A stretch of DNA of 64,000 bases from an uncultured Prevotella sp. (GTDB lineage: Bacteria > Bacteroidota > Bacteroidia > Bacteroidales > Bacteroidaceae). A program made the position numbers and the translations under genes. A model generated the notes under the pieces. The model searched no databases, had not been told where the DNA came from, and was given only the letters and a program-made list of their open reading frames with translations. This document shows, piece by piece, positions 55,000 to 64,000 of the stretch. Within the stretch, counting starts at the first letter, position 1. Every line of letters begins with the position of its first letter. The stretch lies in the NCBI GenBank assembly GCA_944319915.1, contig CALUEY010000002.1:124001-188000 (forward strand). Direction: 5' to 3'.

Positions 55000-55824
55000 A
55001 TGAACAAGCTGGCAATGGCACTGGCCGCCGCATGGCTGGTTCCCGTGGTGGCCATATCTCAGGATGACTTGTATTTCGTGCCGGAGGAAGAGCACGAGGA
55101 GCGCGCGGCTGAAGTGCGCGAACTGCCTGTGGAGACGTATTACAGCGGCAGTCAGCGCGATGTGGATGAGTACAATCGCCGAGGCTCATACGTGCAGCAG
55201 ATAGACTCTGCCGGAAATGACATCATAGACTTTGACGGGGCCGTGGGCGTTTACCCCGACACCTTAGGCGACTATGCCTGCACGAGGCAGATGAGCCGTT
55301 TCGACGATTATTCGTGGTATGACCCTTATTGGGCGGGCTACAACGACGGGCGCTGGGACAGCTGGTGGTGGAACGATCCGTGGTATTACTCATATTGGTA
55401 CGGCCCGTGGTTCTATGCCGGTTGGGGCTACTATCCATGGCATTACCACGCATGGTATCCCTATCACCACCATTGGTACGTTGGGTCTTACTACAGGCCG
55501 TACCGTGGCATTACCGGCACGGCCAACCATGGCTTCGTGAACCGGGGAGGGCGGTGGAACGGCGGCACCGGCTACCGTGGCTCAACAGCAGGCCGCAGAG
55601 GCACGTCGGGCGGCAGCAGAAAATACATACGCAATTTCTCGGGCAATCGCAGCTCTAACAGGGTTAGCTCTTCTACTTCAACGCGCCGTCCGTCATACAG
55701 CAACGGCAATTCGTTTGGTGGCAGCCGCAGTGGCGGAGGCTTCAGTGGCAGCCGCAGCGGTGGGGGCAGTCGCGTGGGCGGCGGCAGCCGTGGCGGTGGC
55801 GGCGGTTTCCGCGGCCGCAGGTGA
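55000..55824 (+). CDS. Secreted Trp/Tyr/His-rich protein with Gly/Ser/Arg-rich tail
   Basis: A 274-residue exported protein that I cannot place in a family. It has a signal peptide (about residues 1-20) and an acidic stretch (VPEEEHEERAAEV). A block follows (about residues 100-165) extremely rich in Trp, Tyr and His (WWWNDPWYYSYWYGPWFY, later WHYHAWYPYHHHWY). The last 75 residues are Gly/Ser/Arg repeats (GGSRSGGGFSGSRSGGG). Such tails and aromatic blocks occur in surface or matrix-associated proteins. I take the ATG at 55000 and not the TTG at 54994. It lies 48 bases upstream of the OmpP1-like gene and is probably cotranscribed with it. Confidence 0.8.
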   Translation: MNKLAMALAAAWLVPVVAISQDDLYFVPEEEHEERAAEVRELPVETYYSGSQRDVDEYNRRGSYVQQIDSAGNDIIDFDGAVGVYPDTLGDYACTRQMSRFDDYSWYDPYWAGYNDGRWDSWWWNDPWYYSYWYGPWFYAGWGYYPWHYHAWYPYHHHWYVGSYYRPYRGITGTANHGFVNRGGRWNGGTGYRGSTAGRRGTSGGSRKYIRNFSGNRSSNRVSSSTSTRRPSYSNGNSFGGSRSGGGFSGSRSGGGSRVGGGSRGGGGGFRGRR

Positions 55825-55872
55825 TTGTTGATAGTTCAATGAATGTGTTTTCAGTTATTAAGGAGTTTTGTC

Positions 55873-57459
55873 ATGAAGAAAATCATATTGCCATTGGTGG
55901 CCGTGCTCACGGCAGCTGCGGCCACGGCGCAGGAAACTTACGAGAACGCGCGCTTGGCCACGGAAGACCTTAACGGCACGGCGCGCTACGTGGGAATGGG
56001 CGGGGCCATGGATGCGCTTGGCGCCGACCTATCTACCATAGGCACCAACCCGGCCGGCATCGGCCTTTTCCGCCACTCGCAGGCCAAGGTGTCGTTTGGC
56101 TTCGTTTCGCAGCAAGGGGCTGAGGGCTTTGCCGGTGCCGACAAGACGAACATGAGCTTCGACCAGGCTGGCTTCGTCTACACGTTCCGCACGGCGCGCA
56201 AGTCGTTCGTAAACTTTGCGTTCAACTACCACAAGAGCACCAACTTCAACCAGATACTCTCGGCATCCAACCGTCTCAGCGGGGCTTCGCAGAACAAGCT
56301 GTCGTACCTGAAAGGGGCTAACGATATGTTTGGCGTGTTTTATGACGTTGACCACTATGTGGGTAACAACAATCTGTTCAACTCTGTTGATTACATATAT
56401 TACAACGGATTCCTCGTGTCGCACGATGGTGAGACTGGCGAGCCATCGTTTGGCTACAACGAGGCCACGGGCTACGCCTTCAACCGCGCCAACGGCGGCT
56501 ACATAGGCGAATATGACTTTAACATCAGCGGCAACATCAACGACAGGGTGTATCTCGGCCTCACCGTTGGCATCCATGATGTGAACTACAATGGCTACGG
56601 CGAATATTCGGAGGACTTGATCGATGCCCAAGGGTCGTCGATTGGTGGGGTTACCGTGGCCGATGACCGAGTGATATCAGGCACGGGCTTCAACCTTAAG
56701 ATGGGCGTGATATTCCGCCCGGTGGAAAACTCGCCGTTCAGGATAGGCCTTTCGGTGGCCACGCCTACGTGGTATGACCTGACCACGAGCAACCACACCG
56801 TATTGGTGAACAATTCGTCAATGGGCGAGTGGGACACGTATGCGAGCACCGAGGCTTATGACTTTAAGCTCAACACGCCTTGGAAATTCGGGCTGAGCCT
56901 CGGCACCACGGTGGGTAACTACCTCGCCATCGGCGCAAGCTACGACTATGCCGACTATGGCAACCTCGACTCGCGCATCAACGAGGGCGAAGGGTTCGAC
57001 TGGACTCATGATGGGTATTACGAAACCAGCACCAGCGACCGGGCCATGAACACGCACACAGAGCACACGCTGAAGGGCGTGAGCACGGTGAAGGTGGGCT
57101 TGGAGTATAAACCCGACGCCGCGCTGGCCATACGCCTTGGTTACAACTATGTGTCGCCGATGTACAACAAGAACGGGTTCAAGGACTATTCCATCGATTC
57201 TCCCGGAACATACTATGCCTCGGCAACCGACTACACAAACTGGAAGTCGACGAACCGCATCACTTGCGGAGTGGGCTATACGGTGAAGAAGTTCTCGTTC
57301 GACATGGCGTATCAGTATTCGGTGCAGAAAGGCGACTTCCATCCGTTTGCCGACTTTGGCACTCCCGACATGGCAGTTGATGAGCGCAACATAGGCACGG
57401 CTACGGGCGTTGACAACAAGCGCCATCAGGTGCTCTTCACCTTGGGATATTCGTTCTGA
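55873..57459 (+). CDS. OmpP1/FadL-family outer-membrane protein
   Basis: Beta-barrel of 528 residues in the FadL/TodX-like group, which in proteobacteria imports hydrophobic compounds. Evidence is a signal peptide (about residues 1-20, ending in ATAQ), the family block GTARYVGMGGAMDALGADLS, then TIGTNPAGIGLFR near residue 55, many amphipathic strands, and a C-terminal Phe (TLGYSF). The ligand cannot be told. I start at the ATG at 55873; an earlier in-frame ATG at 55843 would add ten residues before the signal. Confidence 0.82.
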   Translation: MKKIILPLVAVLTAAAATAQETYENARLATEDLNGTARYVGMGGAMDALGADLSTIGTNPAGIGLFRHSQAKVSFGFVSQQGAEGFAGADKTNMSFDQAGFVYTFRTARKSFVNFAFNYHKSTNFNQILSASNRLSGASQNKLSYLKGANDMFGVFYDVDHYVGNNNLFNSVDYIYYNGFLVSHDGETGEPSFGYNEATGYAFNRANGGYIGEYDFNISGNINDRVYLGLTVGIHDVNYNGYGEYSEDLIDAQGSSIGGVTVADDRVISGTGFNLKMGVIFRPVENSPFRIGLSVATPTWYDLTTSNHTVLVNNSSMGEWDTYASTEAYDFKLNTPWKFGLSLGTTVGNYLAIGASYDYADYGNLDSRINEGEGFDWTHDGYYETSTSDRAMNTHTEHTLKGVSTVKVGLEYKPDAALAIRLGYNYVSPMYNKNGFKDYSIDSPGTYYASATDYTNWKSTNRITCGVGYTVKKFSFDMAYQYSVQKGDFHPFADFGTPDMAVDERNIGTATGVDNKRHQVLFTLGYSF

Positions 57460-57531
57460 GCCAGCCTTTGCCGCCGCATTGACCACAGGCCTACAATTAG
57501 GCAGCTTGCCGGCCAAGGCCTGGCATAGAGG

Positions 57532-57567
57532 GCAAGCCCCTGCCTGCTCAGGGCAGGGGCTTGCTTT
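57532..57567 (+). terminator. Terminator of the OmpP1-like gene
   Basis: GCAAGCCCCTGCC pairs with GGCAGGGGCTTGC over 13 bp around a short loop, followed by TTT. It lies 73 bases beyond the stop. Confidence 0.7.
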
Positions 57568-57652
57568 GCGTTGTGGCTCGCGCAGAGGGCCGTATATGCA
57601 AGGTGCAAGCGTCATTTCTTGACTTTTATTCGTTCGTTTCGGCTATTTTGTG

Positions 57653-57660
57653 TAACTTTG
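57653..57660 (+). promoter_or_regulatory. Bacteroidetes-type -7 box for fur-purA-hisS
   Basis: TAACTTTG, 25 bases before the fur ATG. Confidence 0.55.
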
Positions 57661-57685
57661 TGCGGTTTATGAGTTCAACAGTGAG

Positions 57686-58186
57686 ATGAAAGAAAGCTCA
57701 AAGGCATCATTGCACCAGATATTGAGCGATTATCTGGAACTTAACAATTATCGCAAGACACCCGAGCGGTTTGCGATACTCGATGCCGTTTACAGCATAA
57801 ACGGCCACTTCACGTTGGACGAGCTTAACGCAAAGCTGGAAGAAGAATGCCATTTCCCGGTAAGCAGAGCCACTCTTTACAACACGCTGAAGCTGTTCAT
57901 GGAGTCGAGGCTCGTGATGCGCCACCGCTTTCAGGGCGCAACCAAGTATGAGGCGTGCTACTACAACGGGTGCCACAGCCACCAGGTGTGCACCATATGC
58001 GGAAAGGTGGTGGAGATAAAGTCGCCGGAGGTTAGCGCGGCCATCAACGACCTGCACCTCAAAAGGTTCCGCAAAGATGGATTCTCACTATATATATATG
58101 GTGTATGCAGTGCCTGCCAGGCTCGCCTTACACGCAAGAAAGGCAACGAAACGAAACAGAAACCACAAAAGGAAAAGAAACAATAA
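57686..58186 (+). CDS. Fur/PerR-family transcriptional regulator
   Basis: Metal-responsive repressor of 166 residues. The winged helix (RKTPERFAILDAVYSINGHF, VSRATLYNTLKLF) is followed by the metal region, with HSHQVCTICGK and CSACQ as the structural zinc site. Whether it senses iron (Fur) or peroxide (PerR) is not decided by these motifs. A Lys-rich tail ends it. Its stop shares a base with the purA start, so fur, purA and hisS form one transcript, an unusual grouping. Confidence 0.9.
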   Translation: MKESSKASLHQILSDYLELNNYRKTPERFAILDAVYSINGHFTLDELNAKLEEECHFPVSRATLYNTLKLFMESRLVMRHRFQGATKYEACYYNGCHSHQVCTICGKVVEIKSPEVSAAINDLHLKRFRKDGFSLYIYGVCSACQARLTRKKGNETKQKPQKEKKQ

Positions 58187-59457
58187 TGAACAAAGGAAAA
58201 GTAGACGTCCTGCTGGGCTTGCAGTGGGGCGATGAAGGAAAGGGAAAGGTCGTCGACGTGCTTACGCCGCAGTATGATGTCGTGGCGCGTTTCCAGGGCG
58301 GCCCCAATGCCGGCCATACGCTGGAGTTTGAGGGGCAGAAGTATGTCCTTCGCAGCATTCCTTCCGGTATTTTCCAAGGAGGGAAAGTTAACATCATAGG
58401 CAACGGTGTGGTGCTTGCTCCTGACTTGTTTATGGAGGAGGCCAAGGCTCTCGAAGAGAGCGGGCATGACTTGCGAGGCCACTTGCACATATCGAAGAAA
58501 GCCCACCTAATAATGCCTACACACAGGGTGCTCGACGCAGCTTACGAGGCTGCCAAGGGTAAGAGCAAGGTGGGTACCACGGGCAAGGGCATTGGCCCTA
58601 CGTATACTGACAAGATATCGAGGAACGGCCTCCGAGTGGGCGACATCTTCGAGAATTTTGACCAAAGGTACAGGGCTTGCAAGGCTCGCCACGAGGCCAT
58701 ACTGAAGTCGATGGGCTATGAGTATGACATTGCAGAGGTTGAGAAGAAGTGGATGGAGGGCATCGAATACCTCCGCAACTTCAAGATAGTGGATTCGGAG
58801 CACGAGGTGAACAACCTGCTGCGCGAGGGCAAGAGCGTGCTGTGCGAAGGTGCCCAGGGTACGATGCTCGATGTGGACTTCGGCTCTTATCCTTACGTTA
58901 CGTCGTCGAACACCATCTGCGGCGGTGCTTGCACGGGCCTGGGCATAGGGCCAGGGAAGATAGGCGACGTATATGGCATCATGAAGGCTTATTGCACCCG
59001 CGTTGGCGCAGGGCCGTTCCCCACGGAGCTTTTCGATGAGGTGGGCGACACCATCAGGCAACTTGGACATGAGTATGGTGCCGTGACAGGCCGCGAGCGC
59101 AGGTGCGGGTGGATAGACCTCGTTGCGCTTCGCTATGCTATCATGGTGAACGGTGTCACTCAGCTCATAATGATGAAGAGCGACGTGCTTGACGGCTTTG
59201 ACACCATAAAGGCTTGCGTTGCATACAAACAGCACGGCAGGCAGATAGATTATTTCCCCTATAACATTGAGGAAGGCATAGAGCCGGTTTACAAGGAACT
59301 GCGCGGCTGGAAGACCGACATGACCAAGTTCACCTCCGAGGACGAGTTCCCGAAGGAGTTCCGTGAGTATATTGCTTTCCTTGAGGCAGAGCTTGAGACT
59401 CCAATCAAGATAATATCGATAGGACCCGACCGAGAACAGACAATCGTGAGAGACTGA
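58186..59457 (+). CDS. purA: Adenylosuccinate synthetase
   Basis: First step from IMP to AMP, using GTP and aspartate. The P-loop [14 protein letters not shown] at the N-terminus, then [20 protein letters not shown], and [13 protein letters not shown] are all diagnostic. The protein has 423 residues. I start at the ATG at 58186, which overlaps the fur stop by one base; a longer frame is a shadow within fur. Its stop overlaps the hisS start by one base. Confidence 0.97.
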   Translation: MNKGKVDVLLGLQWGDEGKGKVVDVLTPQYDVVARFQGGPNAGHTLEFEGQKYVLRSIPSGIFQGGKVNIIGNGVVLAPDLFMEEAKALEESGHDLRGHLHISKKAHLIMPTHRVLDAAYEAAKGKSKVGTTGKGIGPTYTDKISRNGLRVGDIFENFDQRYRACKARHEAILKSMGYEYDIAEVEKKWMEGIEYLRNFKIVDSEHEVNNLLREGKSVLCEGAQGTMLDVDFGSYPYVTSSNTICGGACTGLGIGPGKIGDVYGIMKAYCTRVGAGPFPTELFDEVGDTIRQLGHEYGAVTGRERRCGWIDLVALRYAIMVNGVTQLIMMKSDVLDGFDTIKACVAYKQHGRQIDYFPYNIEEGIEPVYKELRGWKTDMTKFTSEDEFPKEFREYIAFLEAELETPIKIISIGPDREQTIVRD

Positions 59458-60824
59458 TGGCACAGAAACCAAGCATACCCAAAGGCACGCGCGACTTCTC
59501 CACCGTGGAGATGGCCAAGCGCAATTATATCTTTGACACCATAAAGGGCGTGTTTGCGCTCTATGGCTACCAGCAGATAGAGACTCCGGCTATGGAAACC
59601 TTGCAGACGCTGATGGGCAAGTATGGGGAGGAGGGCGACAAGCTCCTCTTCAAGGTGCTGAACAGCGGCGACTACCTGAGCAAGGTGACGGACGAGGAAC
59701 TTTGCTCGCGCAATTCCCTTCATCTTGCGCCGCGCTTGTGCGAGAAAGGGCTGCGCTACGACCTCACCGTACCGTTTGCCCGCTATGTGGTGATGCACCG
59801 CGATGAACTGCAGCTGCCTTTCAAGCGTTACCAGATACAGCCTGTGTGGCGTGCAGACCGCCCACAGAAAGGGCGTTACCGCGAGTTCTACCAGTGCGAT
59901 GCAGATGTGGTGGGGAGCGACTCCCTCCTCAACGAGGTGGAGCTGATGCAGATGGTGGACACAGTGTTCAGCCGCTTTGGCATCCGCGTGGCCATAAAAA
60001 TCAACAACCGCAAGATTCTCACGGGCATCGCCGAGGTTATAGGTGAGGCCGACAAGATAGTCGACATCACCGTGGCGATAGACAAGCTCGACAAGATTGG
60101 GCTTGACAACGTCAACGCCGAGCTTCGCGCTGCCGGTATATCCGATGGCGCAATAGCAAAGTTGCAGCCTATAATAAACCTTGCGGGGAGCAACGACGAG
60201 AAGCTGGCCGTGATTGAGCGTGTGCTTGCTGGCAGCGACTCAGGCTTGAAAGGGGTGGGCGAGACGCGCTTCATCCTCGATACCCTTAAGCGTACTGGCC
60301 TTAAGAACGCCATTGAGCTTGACCTAACGTTGGCCCGCGGCCTGAACTACTACACAGGCGCCATCTTTGAGGTGAAGGCCCTCGACACCCCTATGGGCAG
60401 CATCACCGGTGGCGGGCGTTACGATAATCTCACAGGCATCTTCGGCATGCCGGGGCTTAGCGGAGTGGGAATCTCGTTTGGCGCCGACCGCATCTTCGAC
60501 GTGCTCAATGCCCTGGAGCTTTATCCCGTTGATGCCGTGAATGGCACACAGCTCCTGTTTGTCAATTTCGGCGAGAAGGAAATGGATTACTGCCTTCCGC
60601 TGGCCGCCCAGGCACGGGCAGCCGGCATAAGGACGGAGCTTTACCCCGATGCTGCCAAGATGAAGAAGCAGATGGCGTATGCCAACGCCAAGGGCATACG
60701 CTTCGTGGCGATGGCGGGCGACAACGAGGTGAGCCAAGGTAAGTTGACGCTAAAGGACATGGCGACCGGGGAGCAGCGCTTGATAGACGCTTCTGCCCTT
60801 GTCGCTGAGGTGAAAGGCAAATGA
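59457..60824 (+). CDS. hisS: Histidyl-tRNA synthetase
   Basis: Class II synthetase that charges tRNA-His. Motif 2 (AHRP-type) appears as [23 protein letters not shown]. The histidine A motif is [15 protein letters not shown], and motif 3 is [17 protein letters not shown]-terminal anticodon-binding domain follows. The 455-residue length is normal. It shares one base with purA. Confidence 0.97.
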   Translation: MAQKPSIPKGTRDFSTVEMAKRNYIFDTIKGVFALYGYQQIETPAMETLQTLMGKYGEEGDKLLFKVLNSGDYLSKVTDEELCSRNSLHLAPRLCEKGLRYDLTVPFARYVVMHRDELQLPFKRYQIQPVWRADRPQKGRYREFYQCDADVVGSDSLLNEVELMQMVDTVFSRFGIRVAIKINNRKILTGIAEVIGEADKIVDITVAIDKLDKIGLDNVNAELRAAGISDGAIAKLQPIINLAGSNDEKLAVIERVLAGSDSGLKGVGETRFILDTLKRTGLKNAIELDLTLARGLNYYTGAIFEVKALDTPMGSITGGGRYDNLTGIFGMPGLSGVGISFGADRIFDVLNALELYPVDAVNGTQLLFVNFGEKEMDYCLPLAAQARAAGIRTELYPDAAKMKKQMAYANAKGIRFVAMAGDNEVSQGKLTLKDMATGEQRLIDASALVAEVKGK

Positions 60825-60893
60825 ACAAACACGGTAGGGTGCTGGCCGACTTCGGGCAGGCTGCGCCTTGCCTTTAACTAAAAACTAAAACGA

Positions 60894-61904
60894 ATGAAAA
60901 AACTCAGACTGATAGCTTATGCAGCCATTGTGGTTCTTGTGATGTCTGCATTCAAGCGCGACAACGTGGTGACTATCTTCATGATAGGCGACTCTACCAT
61001 GGCAAACAAAAGCCTTAAGGACGGAAACCTTGAGCGGGGGTGGGGGATGGCCCTGCCTTGCTATTTTGACGATGGGGTAGTGGTGGATAACCATGCCGTG
61101 AACGGCCGCTCGTCGAAAAGCTTCATCAACGAAGGCCGATGGCAGAAGGTGCTCGACAAGATTAAGCCCGGCGACTATGTGTTCATACAGTTCGGCCACA
61201 ACGACGAGAAGCCGAAGCCCGACCGCCACACAGACCCTGGCACTACTTTCGACGAGAACCTGCGCAAGTTCGTGCGCGAGACCCGCGAGAAAGGTGGCAA
61301 GCCGGTGCTGTTCAACTGTGTGGTGCGCCGCAATTTCATGAAGGAGGCTCCCAAGATTGACGATGACGAGGCTTTGCGCAAGACAACCGGCATGACGAAG
61401 GGCCAAAAGCCAGAGGATGAGGGTGACATACTCGTTGACACACACGGCGACTATCGCTTCTCCCCGCGCAACGTGGCCAAGGAAATGAACGTGCCTTTTG
61501 TTGATGCCAACAAAATTACCCACGACCTTGAGCAGGGCCTTGGCCGCGAAAAGTCGAAGAAGCTCCACATGTGGTTCTACCCCGGCGAGGTTCCGTCAAT
61601 CCCCAAGGGCCGTCAGGACAACACCCATTACAATGTAAATGGGGCGCACGTGGTTGCCCGCCTGCTTGCTGAGGCCGTGACCAAGGAGGTGCCAGAGCTG
61701 AAGAGGCATCTCGTTAATTATGACCTCTCGGTGGCAAGCAACGGCGTAGGTGATTATTTCACGGTGCAGGAAGCTGTCGATAATGCTCCGAGCGGCAAGC
61801 CCACTACCATTCAGCTCTTCAGCGGAGAGTGGGCCAAGCCCGCCATCCCGGCCGACAAGGAAATCAAGTTCGTGCTGCGCGAGGGGGCTAAGTGGAAAGA
61901 ATAA
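60894..61904 (+). CDS. GDSL-type rhamnogalacturonan acetylesterase with truncated pectinesterase-like tail
   Basis: Secreted SGNH esterase of 336 residues, likely active on pectin acetyl groups (CE12-like). A signal or anchor (residues 1-19) leads to the catalytic Ser in IGDSTMAN, the Asn in NGRSSKSF, GHNDEKP, and the Asp/His in RQDNTHYNVNGAH near residue 245. The last 60 residues (GDYFTVQEAVDNAPSGKPTT and on) resemble the N-terminus of a pectin methylesterase (CE8). The stop comes early, so only its start is left. No other pectin genes are in the window. CE12-CE8 fusions are known in Bacteroides. Confidence 0.85.
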   Translation: MKKLRLIAYAAIVVLVMSAFKRDNVVTIFMIGDSTMANKSLKDGNLERGWGMALPCYFDDGVVVDNHAVNGRSSKSFINEGRWQKVLDKIKPGDYVFIQFGHNDEKPKPDRHTDPGTTFDENLRKFVRETREKGGKPVLFNCVVRRNFMKEAPKIDDDEALRKTTGMTKGQKPEDEGDILVDTHGDYRFSPRNVAKEMNVPFVDANKITHDLEQGLGREKSKKLHMWFYPGEVPSIPKGRQDNTHYNVNGAHVVARLLAEAVTKEVPELKRHLVNYDLSVASNGVGDYFTVQEAVDNAPSGKPTTIQLFSGEWAKPAIPADKEIKFVLREGAKWKE

Positions 61905-61952
61905 AAATAACATAAAACTCCGCTTGCGCTTGCAGGAATCTTTATTTATGAC

Positions 61953-61960
61953 TATCTTTG
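61953..61960 (+). promoter_or_regulatory. Bacteroidetes-type -7 box for rubrerythrin
   Basis: TATCTTTG with TTGC 22 bases upstream (61931), 30 bases before the rubrerythrin ATG. This is the promoter with the best-placed -33 element in the window. Confidence 0.6.
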
Positions 61961-61990
61961 CATGACATAAACAACTAAACAATTACTATT

Positions 61991-62554
61991 ATGAAGAAGA
62001 AGTTTATTTGCACCGTGTGTGGTTACATACACGAGGGCGAGTCAGCCCCAGAGCAGTGTCCTATCTGCAAGGCCCCGGCATCAAAGTTCGTAGAGCTGAA
62101 TGACAACGGGCAGGCTACGTTTGCCACGATGCACATCCTCGGTGCAGCCCGCAAGGAGGGTGCCAACGAGGAGATGATCAAAGACCTTGAGGCCCACTTC
62201 AATGGCGAGTGCGGCGAGGTTGGTATGTACCTTGCCATGAGCCGTCAGGCCGATCGCGAGGGCTACCCCGAGATAGCAGAGGCATACAAGCGCTACGCTT
62301 TCGAGGAGGCAGAGCACGCTTCCAAGTTTGCCGAGCTTCTGGGCGATGTCCTCAAGGACACCAAGAGCAACCTCAAGGCCCGCATTGCGGCTGAGAAGGG
62401 TGCTTGCGAGGACAAGTTCCGCATTGCCAAGAACGCCAAGGCCGCTGGCATGGATGCCACCCACGACACCGTGCACGAGATGGCCAAGGACGAGGCTCGC
62501 CACTGCGCTGGTTTCATCGGCCTCTATGAGCGCTATTTCGGCGACAAGAAGTAA
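61991..62554 (+). CDS. Rubrerythrin with N-terminal rubredoxin domain
   Basis: Peroxide-reducing diiron protein of anaerobes. The rubredoxin domain is at the N-terminus (C7-x2-C10 and C23-x2-C26), the reverse of classical rubrerythrin order. The diiron four-helix bundle follows, with EExxH in [10 protein letters not shown] and DEARHCAG near the C-terminus. The 187-residue length is typical. It has its own promoter and a strong hairpin after it. Role: oxidative-stress defence in the cytoplasm. Confidence 0.93.
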   Translation: MKKKFICTVCGYIHEGESAPEQCPICKAPASKFVELNDNGQATFATMHILGAARKEGANEEMIKDLEAHFNGECGEVGMYLAMSRQADREGYPEIAEAYKRYAFEEAEHASKFAELLGDVLKDTKSNLKARIAAEKGACEDKFRIAKNAKAAGMDATHDTVHEMAKDEARHCAGFIGLYERYFGDKK

Positions 62555-62640
62555 AGCCTTGCAGCCCATCTTCATTTACCGCAGTTACCCGAACTACTCC
62601 ACATTGTTGGTTGTAAGTAGGCTTGCGGCACAATAAAAAG

Positions 62641-62688
62641 AAAGAATGACCGTTTTATCAGTTAAGATGAAACGGTTATTCTTTTTTT
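62641..62688 (+). terminator. Hairpin plus T-run that includes the next gene's start codon
   Basis: The 19-base left arm (62641-62659) pairs with the right arm (62666-62684) at every position if two G-U pairs are allowed. The loop is AGTTAA and the T-run ends at 62688. The right arm begins one base before the ATG of the next lipoprotein gene, so the start codon is inside the stem and the T-run codes for Phe. It may end rubrerythrin transcription, control the next gene, or both. Confidence 0.65.
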
Positions 62689-64000
62689 GCCTCGTCATGG
62701 TATCAGCCATGGTTATAGCATCGTGCGACGACAACGACTCGTTCACAACAGACCGCTCGGCCCTGCTGACTTTCTCGCGCGACACGGTCTCCATGGACAC
62801 TGTGTTCAGCACGGTGCCCACTTCCACATACACATTCTGGGTGTACAACCACAACGACGACGGCATAAGGCTGAACCGTGTGCGCCTTAAGCGCGGCAAC
62901 CAAAGCGGCTTCCGTGTAAACGTCGACGGCTCTTTCCTCGACAACTCCTTAGGCAGCTTCGTGCGCGACCTTGAGGTGCGCGGCGGCGACAGCATCCGTG
63001 TCTTCGTTGAGCTAACCTCGGCCTTGAACAATTCTGGCAGTCCCCAGCTCGTTGAGGACCAGCTCGTGTTCACCCTTGAGAGCGGCGTGGAGCAGGAAGT
63101 ATGCCTGCGGGCATATTCCTGGGATGCCACGATGCTGCGCAACGCCGTGATAAGCCGCGACACCACCATCAGCTCAGCCAAGCCCATCGTGGTGTATGGC
63201 GGCTTGCGCGTAGACAGTGGCGTCACGCTTACCGTCAACGCCCCCGCCACCCTCTACTTCCACGCCGGTGCCGGCATCGATGTCTACGGACGGCTTGTGG
63301 TAAACGGTGCTGCGGGCAACGATGTCGTGATGCGTGGCGATCGCACCGACCGTATGTTCGATTACTTGCCCTACGACCGCGTCAGCGGCCAGTGGCGGGG
63401 CATCCGCTTCCATTCCTCCTCCACTGGCAACGCCATGGCCTATGCCGACATCCACAGTGCCACCGACGGCATAGTGTGCGACTCTGCCGCGTTTGATTCC
63501 ACCGCCTTGCGCCTTGCCCTAACCTGCGTCACCATACACAACTGCCAAGGGGCGGGCTTGGCGGCTTACAATTCCAATGTGAGCCTCGTCAACTGCCAGG
63601 TGACCAACACCCTTGGCGACTGTGTGGCCATCTATGGCGGCCGGGCCACGCTGTTGTATTGCACCCTGGCGCAGTTCTACCCATTCGATGCCGACCGGGG
63701 CGTGGCCCTGCGCTTCTCGTGCCGCCATGGCGGCCACGACTATCCGCTCCACCTCCTTTCCTGCACCAACACCCTCGTCACCGGCTATGCCGACGACGAG
63801 CTTATGGGCGAGGCGGGCGACTCGTTAGTGGCTTTCAACTATCGGTTTGCCAACAGCATCCTGCGCACCCCAGCCATAACAGACACTGCCATGCTGGCTC
63901 GCTTCGTCGATGTGGCGTTCGAGTCTCCTGGCGACTCAGTCGAGGGCGACGCTCACTTCCTCACCGTTGATGCCGACCTGCAGCTTTATGACTTCCACCT
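62667..64000 (+). CDS. Beta-helix-like lipoprotein, 3' partial
   Basis: The frame is open from the ATG at 62667 to the window end (444 codons) and continues beyond. The N-terminus is a lipoprotein signal (MKRLFFFCLVMVSAMVIASC, with Cys near residue 20). Then comes an Ig-like or cadherin-like region (residues about 30-150: RDTVSMDTVFSTVPTSTYTF, GDSIRVFVELTS). After it the protein passes into repeated short strands with aligned Asn, Cys and Gly (TIHNCQGAGLAAYNSNVS, LVNCQVTNTLGDCVAIYGG), typical of a right-handed parallel beta-helix. Similar lipoproteins of unknown function are common in Bacteroidales. Surface exposure is inferred. Confidence 0.75.
   Translation, partial: MKRLFFFCLVMVSAMVIASCDDNDSFTTDRSALLTFSRDTVSMDTVFSTVPTSTYTFWVYNHNDDGIRLNRVRLKRGNQSGFRVNVDGSFLDNSLGSFVRDLEVRGGDSIRVFVELTSALNNSGSPQLVEDQLVFTLESGVEQEVCLRAYSWDATMLRNAVISRDTTISSAKPIVVYGGLRVDSGVTLTVNAPATLYFHAGAGIDVYGRLVVNGAAGNDVVMRGDRTDRMFDYLPYDRVSGQWRGIRFHSSSTGNAMAYADIHSATDGIVCDSAAFDSTALRLALTCVTIHNCQGAGLAAYNSNVSLVNCQVTNTLGDCVAIYGGRATLLYCTLAQFYPFDADRGVALRFSCRHGGHDYPLHLLSCTNTLVTGYADDELMGEAGDSLVAFNYRFANSILRTPAITDTAMLARFVDVAFESPGDSVEGDAHFLTVDADLQLYDFH

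Noticed and set aside
60825-60893. Terminator between hisS and the esterase gene
   Set aside because: The inverted repeat GGCAGGC/GCCTTGCC is imperfect and no T-run follows.
1-64000. tRNA or rRNA genes
   Set aside because: I looked in each intergenic gap for cloverleaf-like segments and conserved tRNA motifs and saw none; a tRNA-finding program was not available.

Overview
The window is a chromosomal segment of a Bacteroidales bacterium, most like Prevotellaceae or a relative; the family and species cannot be fixed from sequence alone. Reasons: a fused lpxC-fabZ gene, pyrophosphate-linked phosphofructokinase, a membrane pyrophosphatase of the K+-dependent type, a CHU_C (gliding/T9SS-type) C-terminal protein, a golvesin-domain amidase, N-terminal-rubredoxin rubrerythrin, weak Shine-Dalgarno sites, and many promoters with the Bacteroidetes -7 box TAnnTTTG. 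GC content looks to be in the mid to high 50s. No rRNA, tRNA, CRISPR array, insertion sequence or prophage was recognised.

Layout. 1-7093: the distal part of a complex I operon, nuoH (cut by the window edge) to nuoN, closed by a terminator. 7464-13494: comEC, a DUF3298 lipoprotein, rsmG, an MBL-fold hydrolase, ruvC and a two-domain ABC ATPase. 13464-18265 (minus): a nuclease/phosphatase-fold protein and an envelope operon LysM/substrate-binding protein - PorT-like barrel - POT transporter. 18362-21891: CHU_C protein and uvrA. 21984-25241: an OprO/P-like porin, mntP and a YeiH-type transporter. 25337-35003 (minus): HD phosphohydrolase, then the lipid A cluster lpxD - lpxC/fabZ - lpxA - miaA - PBP1A - Pif1-like helicase, very tightly packed. 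35393-42019 (minus): a seven-gene operon phoH-purC-menG-aroE-purM-prfA-pyrF. 42562-50578: an M15-like protein, membrane pyrophosphatase, an unrecognised acidic protein, a large amidase, an acyltransferase and a small conserved-looking protein. 50848-64000: pfp, a GH25 protein, an HNH remnant, prmA, a Trp/Tyr-rich secreted protein with an OmpP1/FadL-like barrel, fur-purA-hisS, a GDSL esterase with a truncated second domain, rubrerythrin, and a lipoprotein cut by the right edge.

Most of this is housekeeping. The most unusual signal lies between the genes. Five of the longest gene-free gaps (near 7.3, 24.0, 35.2, 42.3 and 53.65 kb) each carry one copy of a short degenerate array of three to four 22-bp near-palindromic units (core AAACGGCCYGTTTYGC). 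All five copies face the same way whatever the strand of the neighbouring genes. Four of them end in a distinct last unit (CGGCACRT type), and three share a T-rich block at a fixed 47-48 bp before the first unit. One copy sits beside a decayed HNH endonuclease gene. A second notable signal is a terminator-like hairpin at 62641-62688 that contains the start codon of the last lipoprotein gene.
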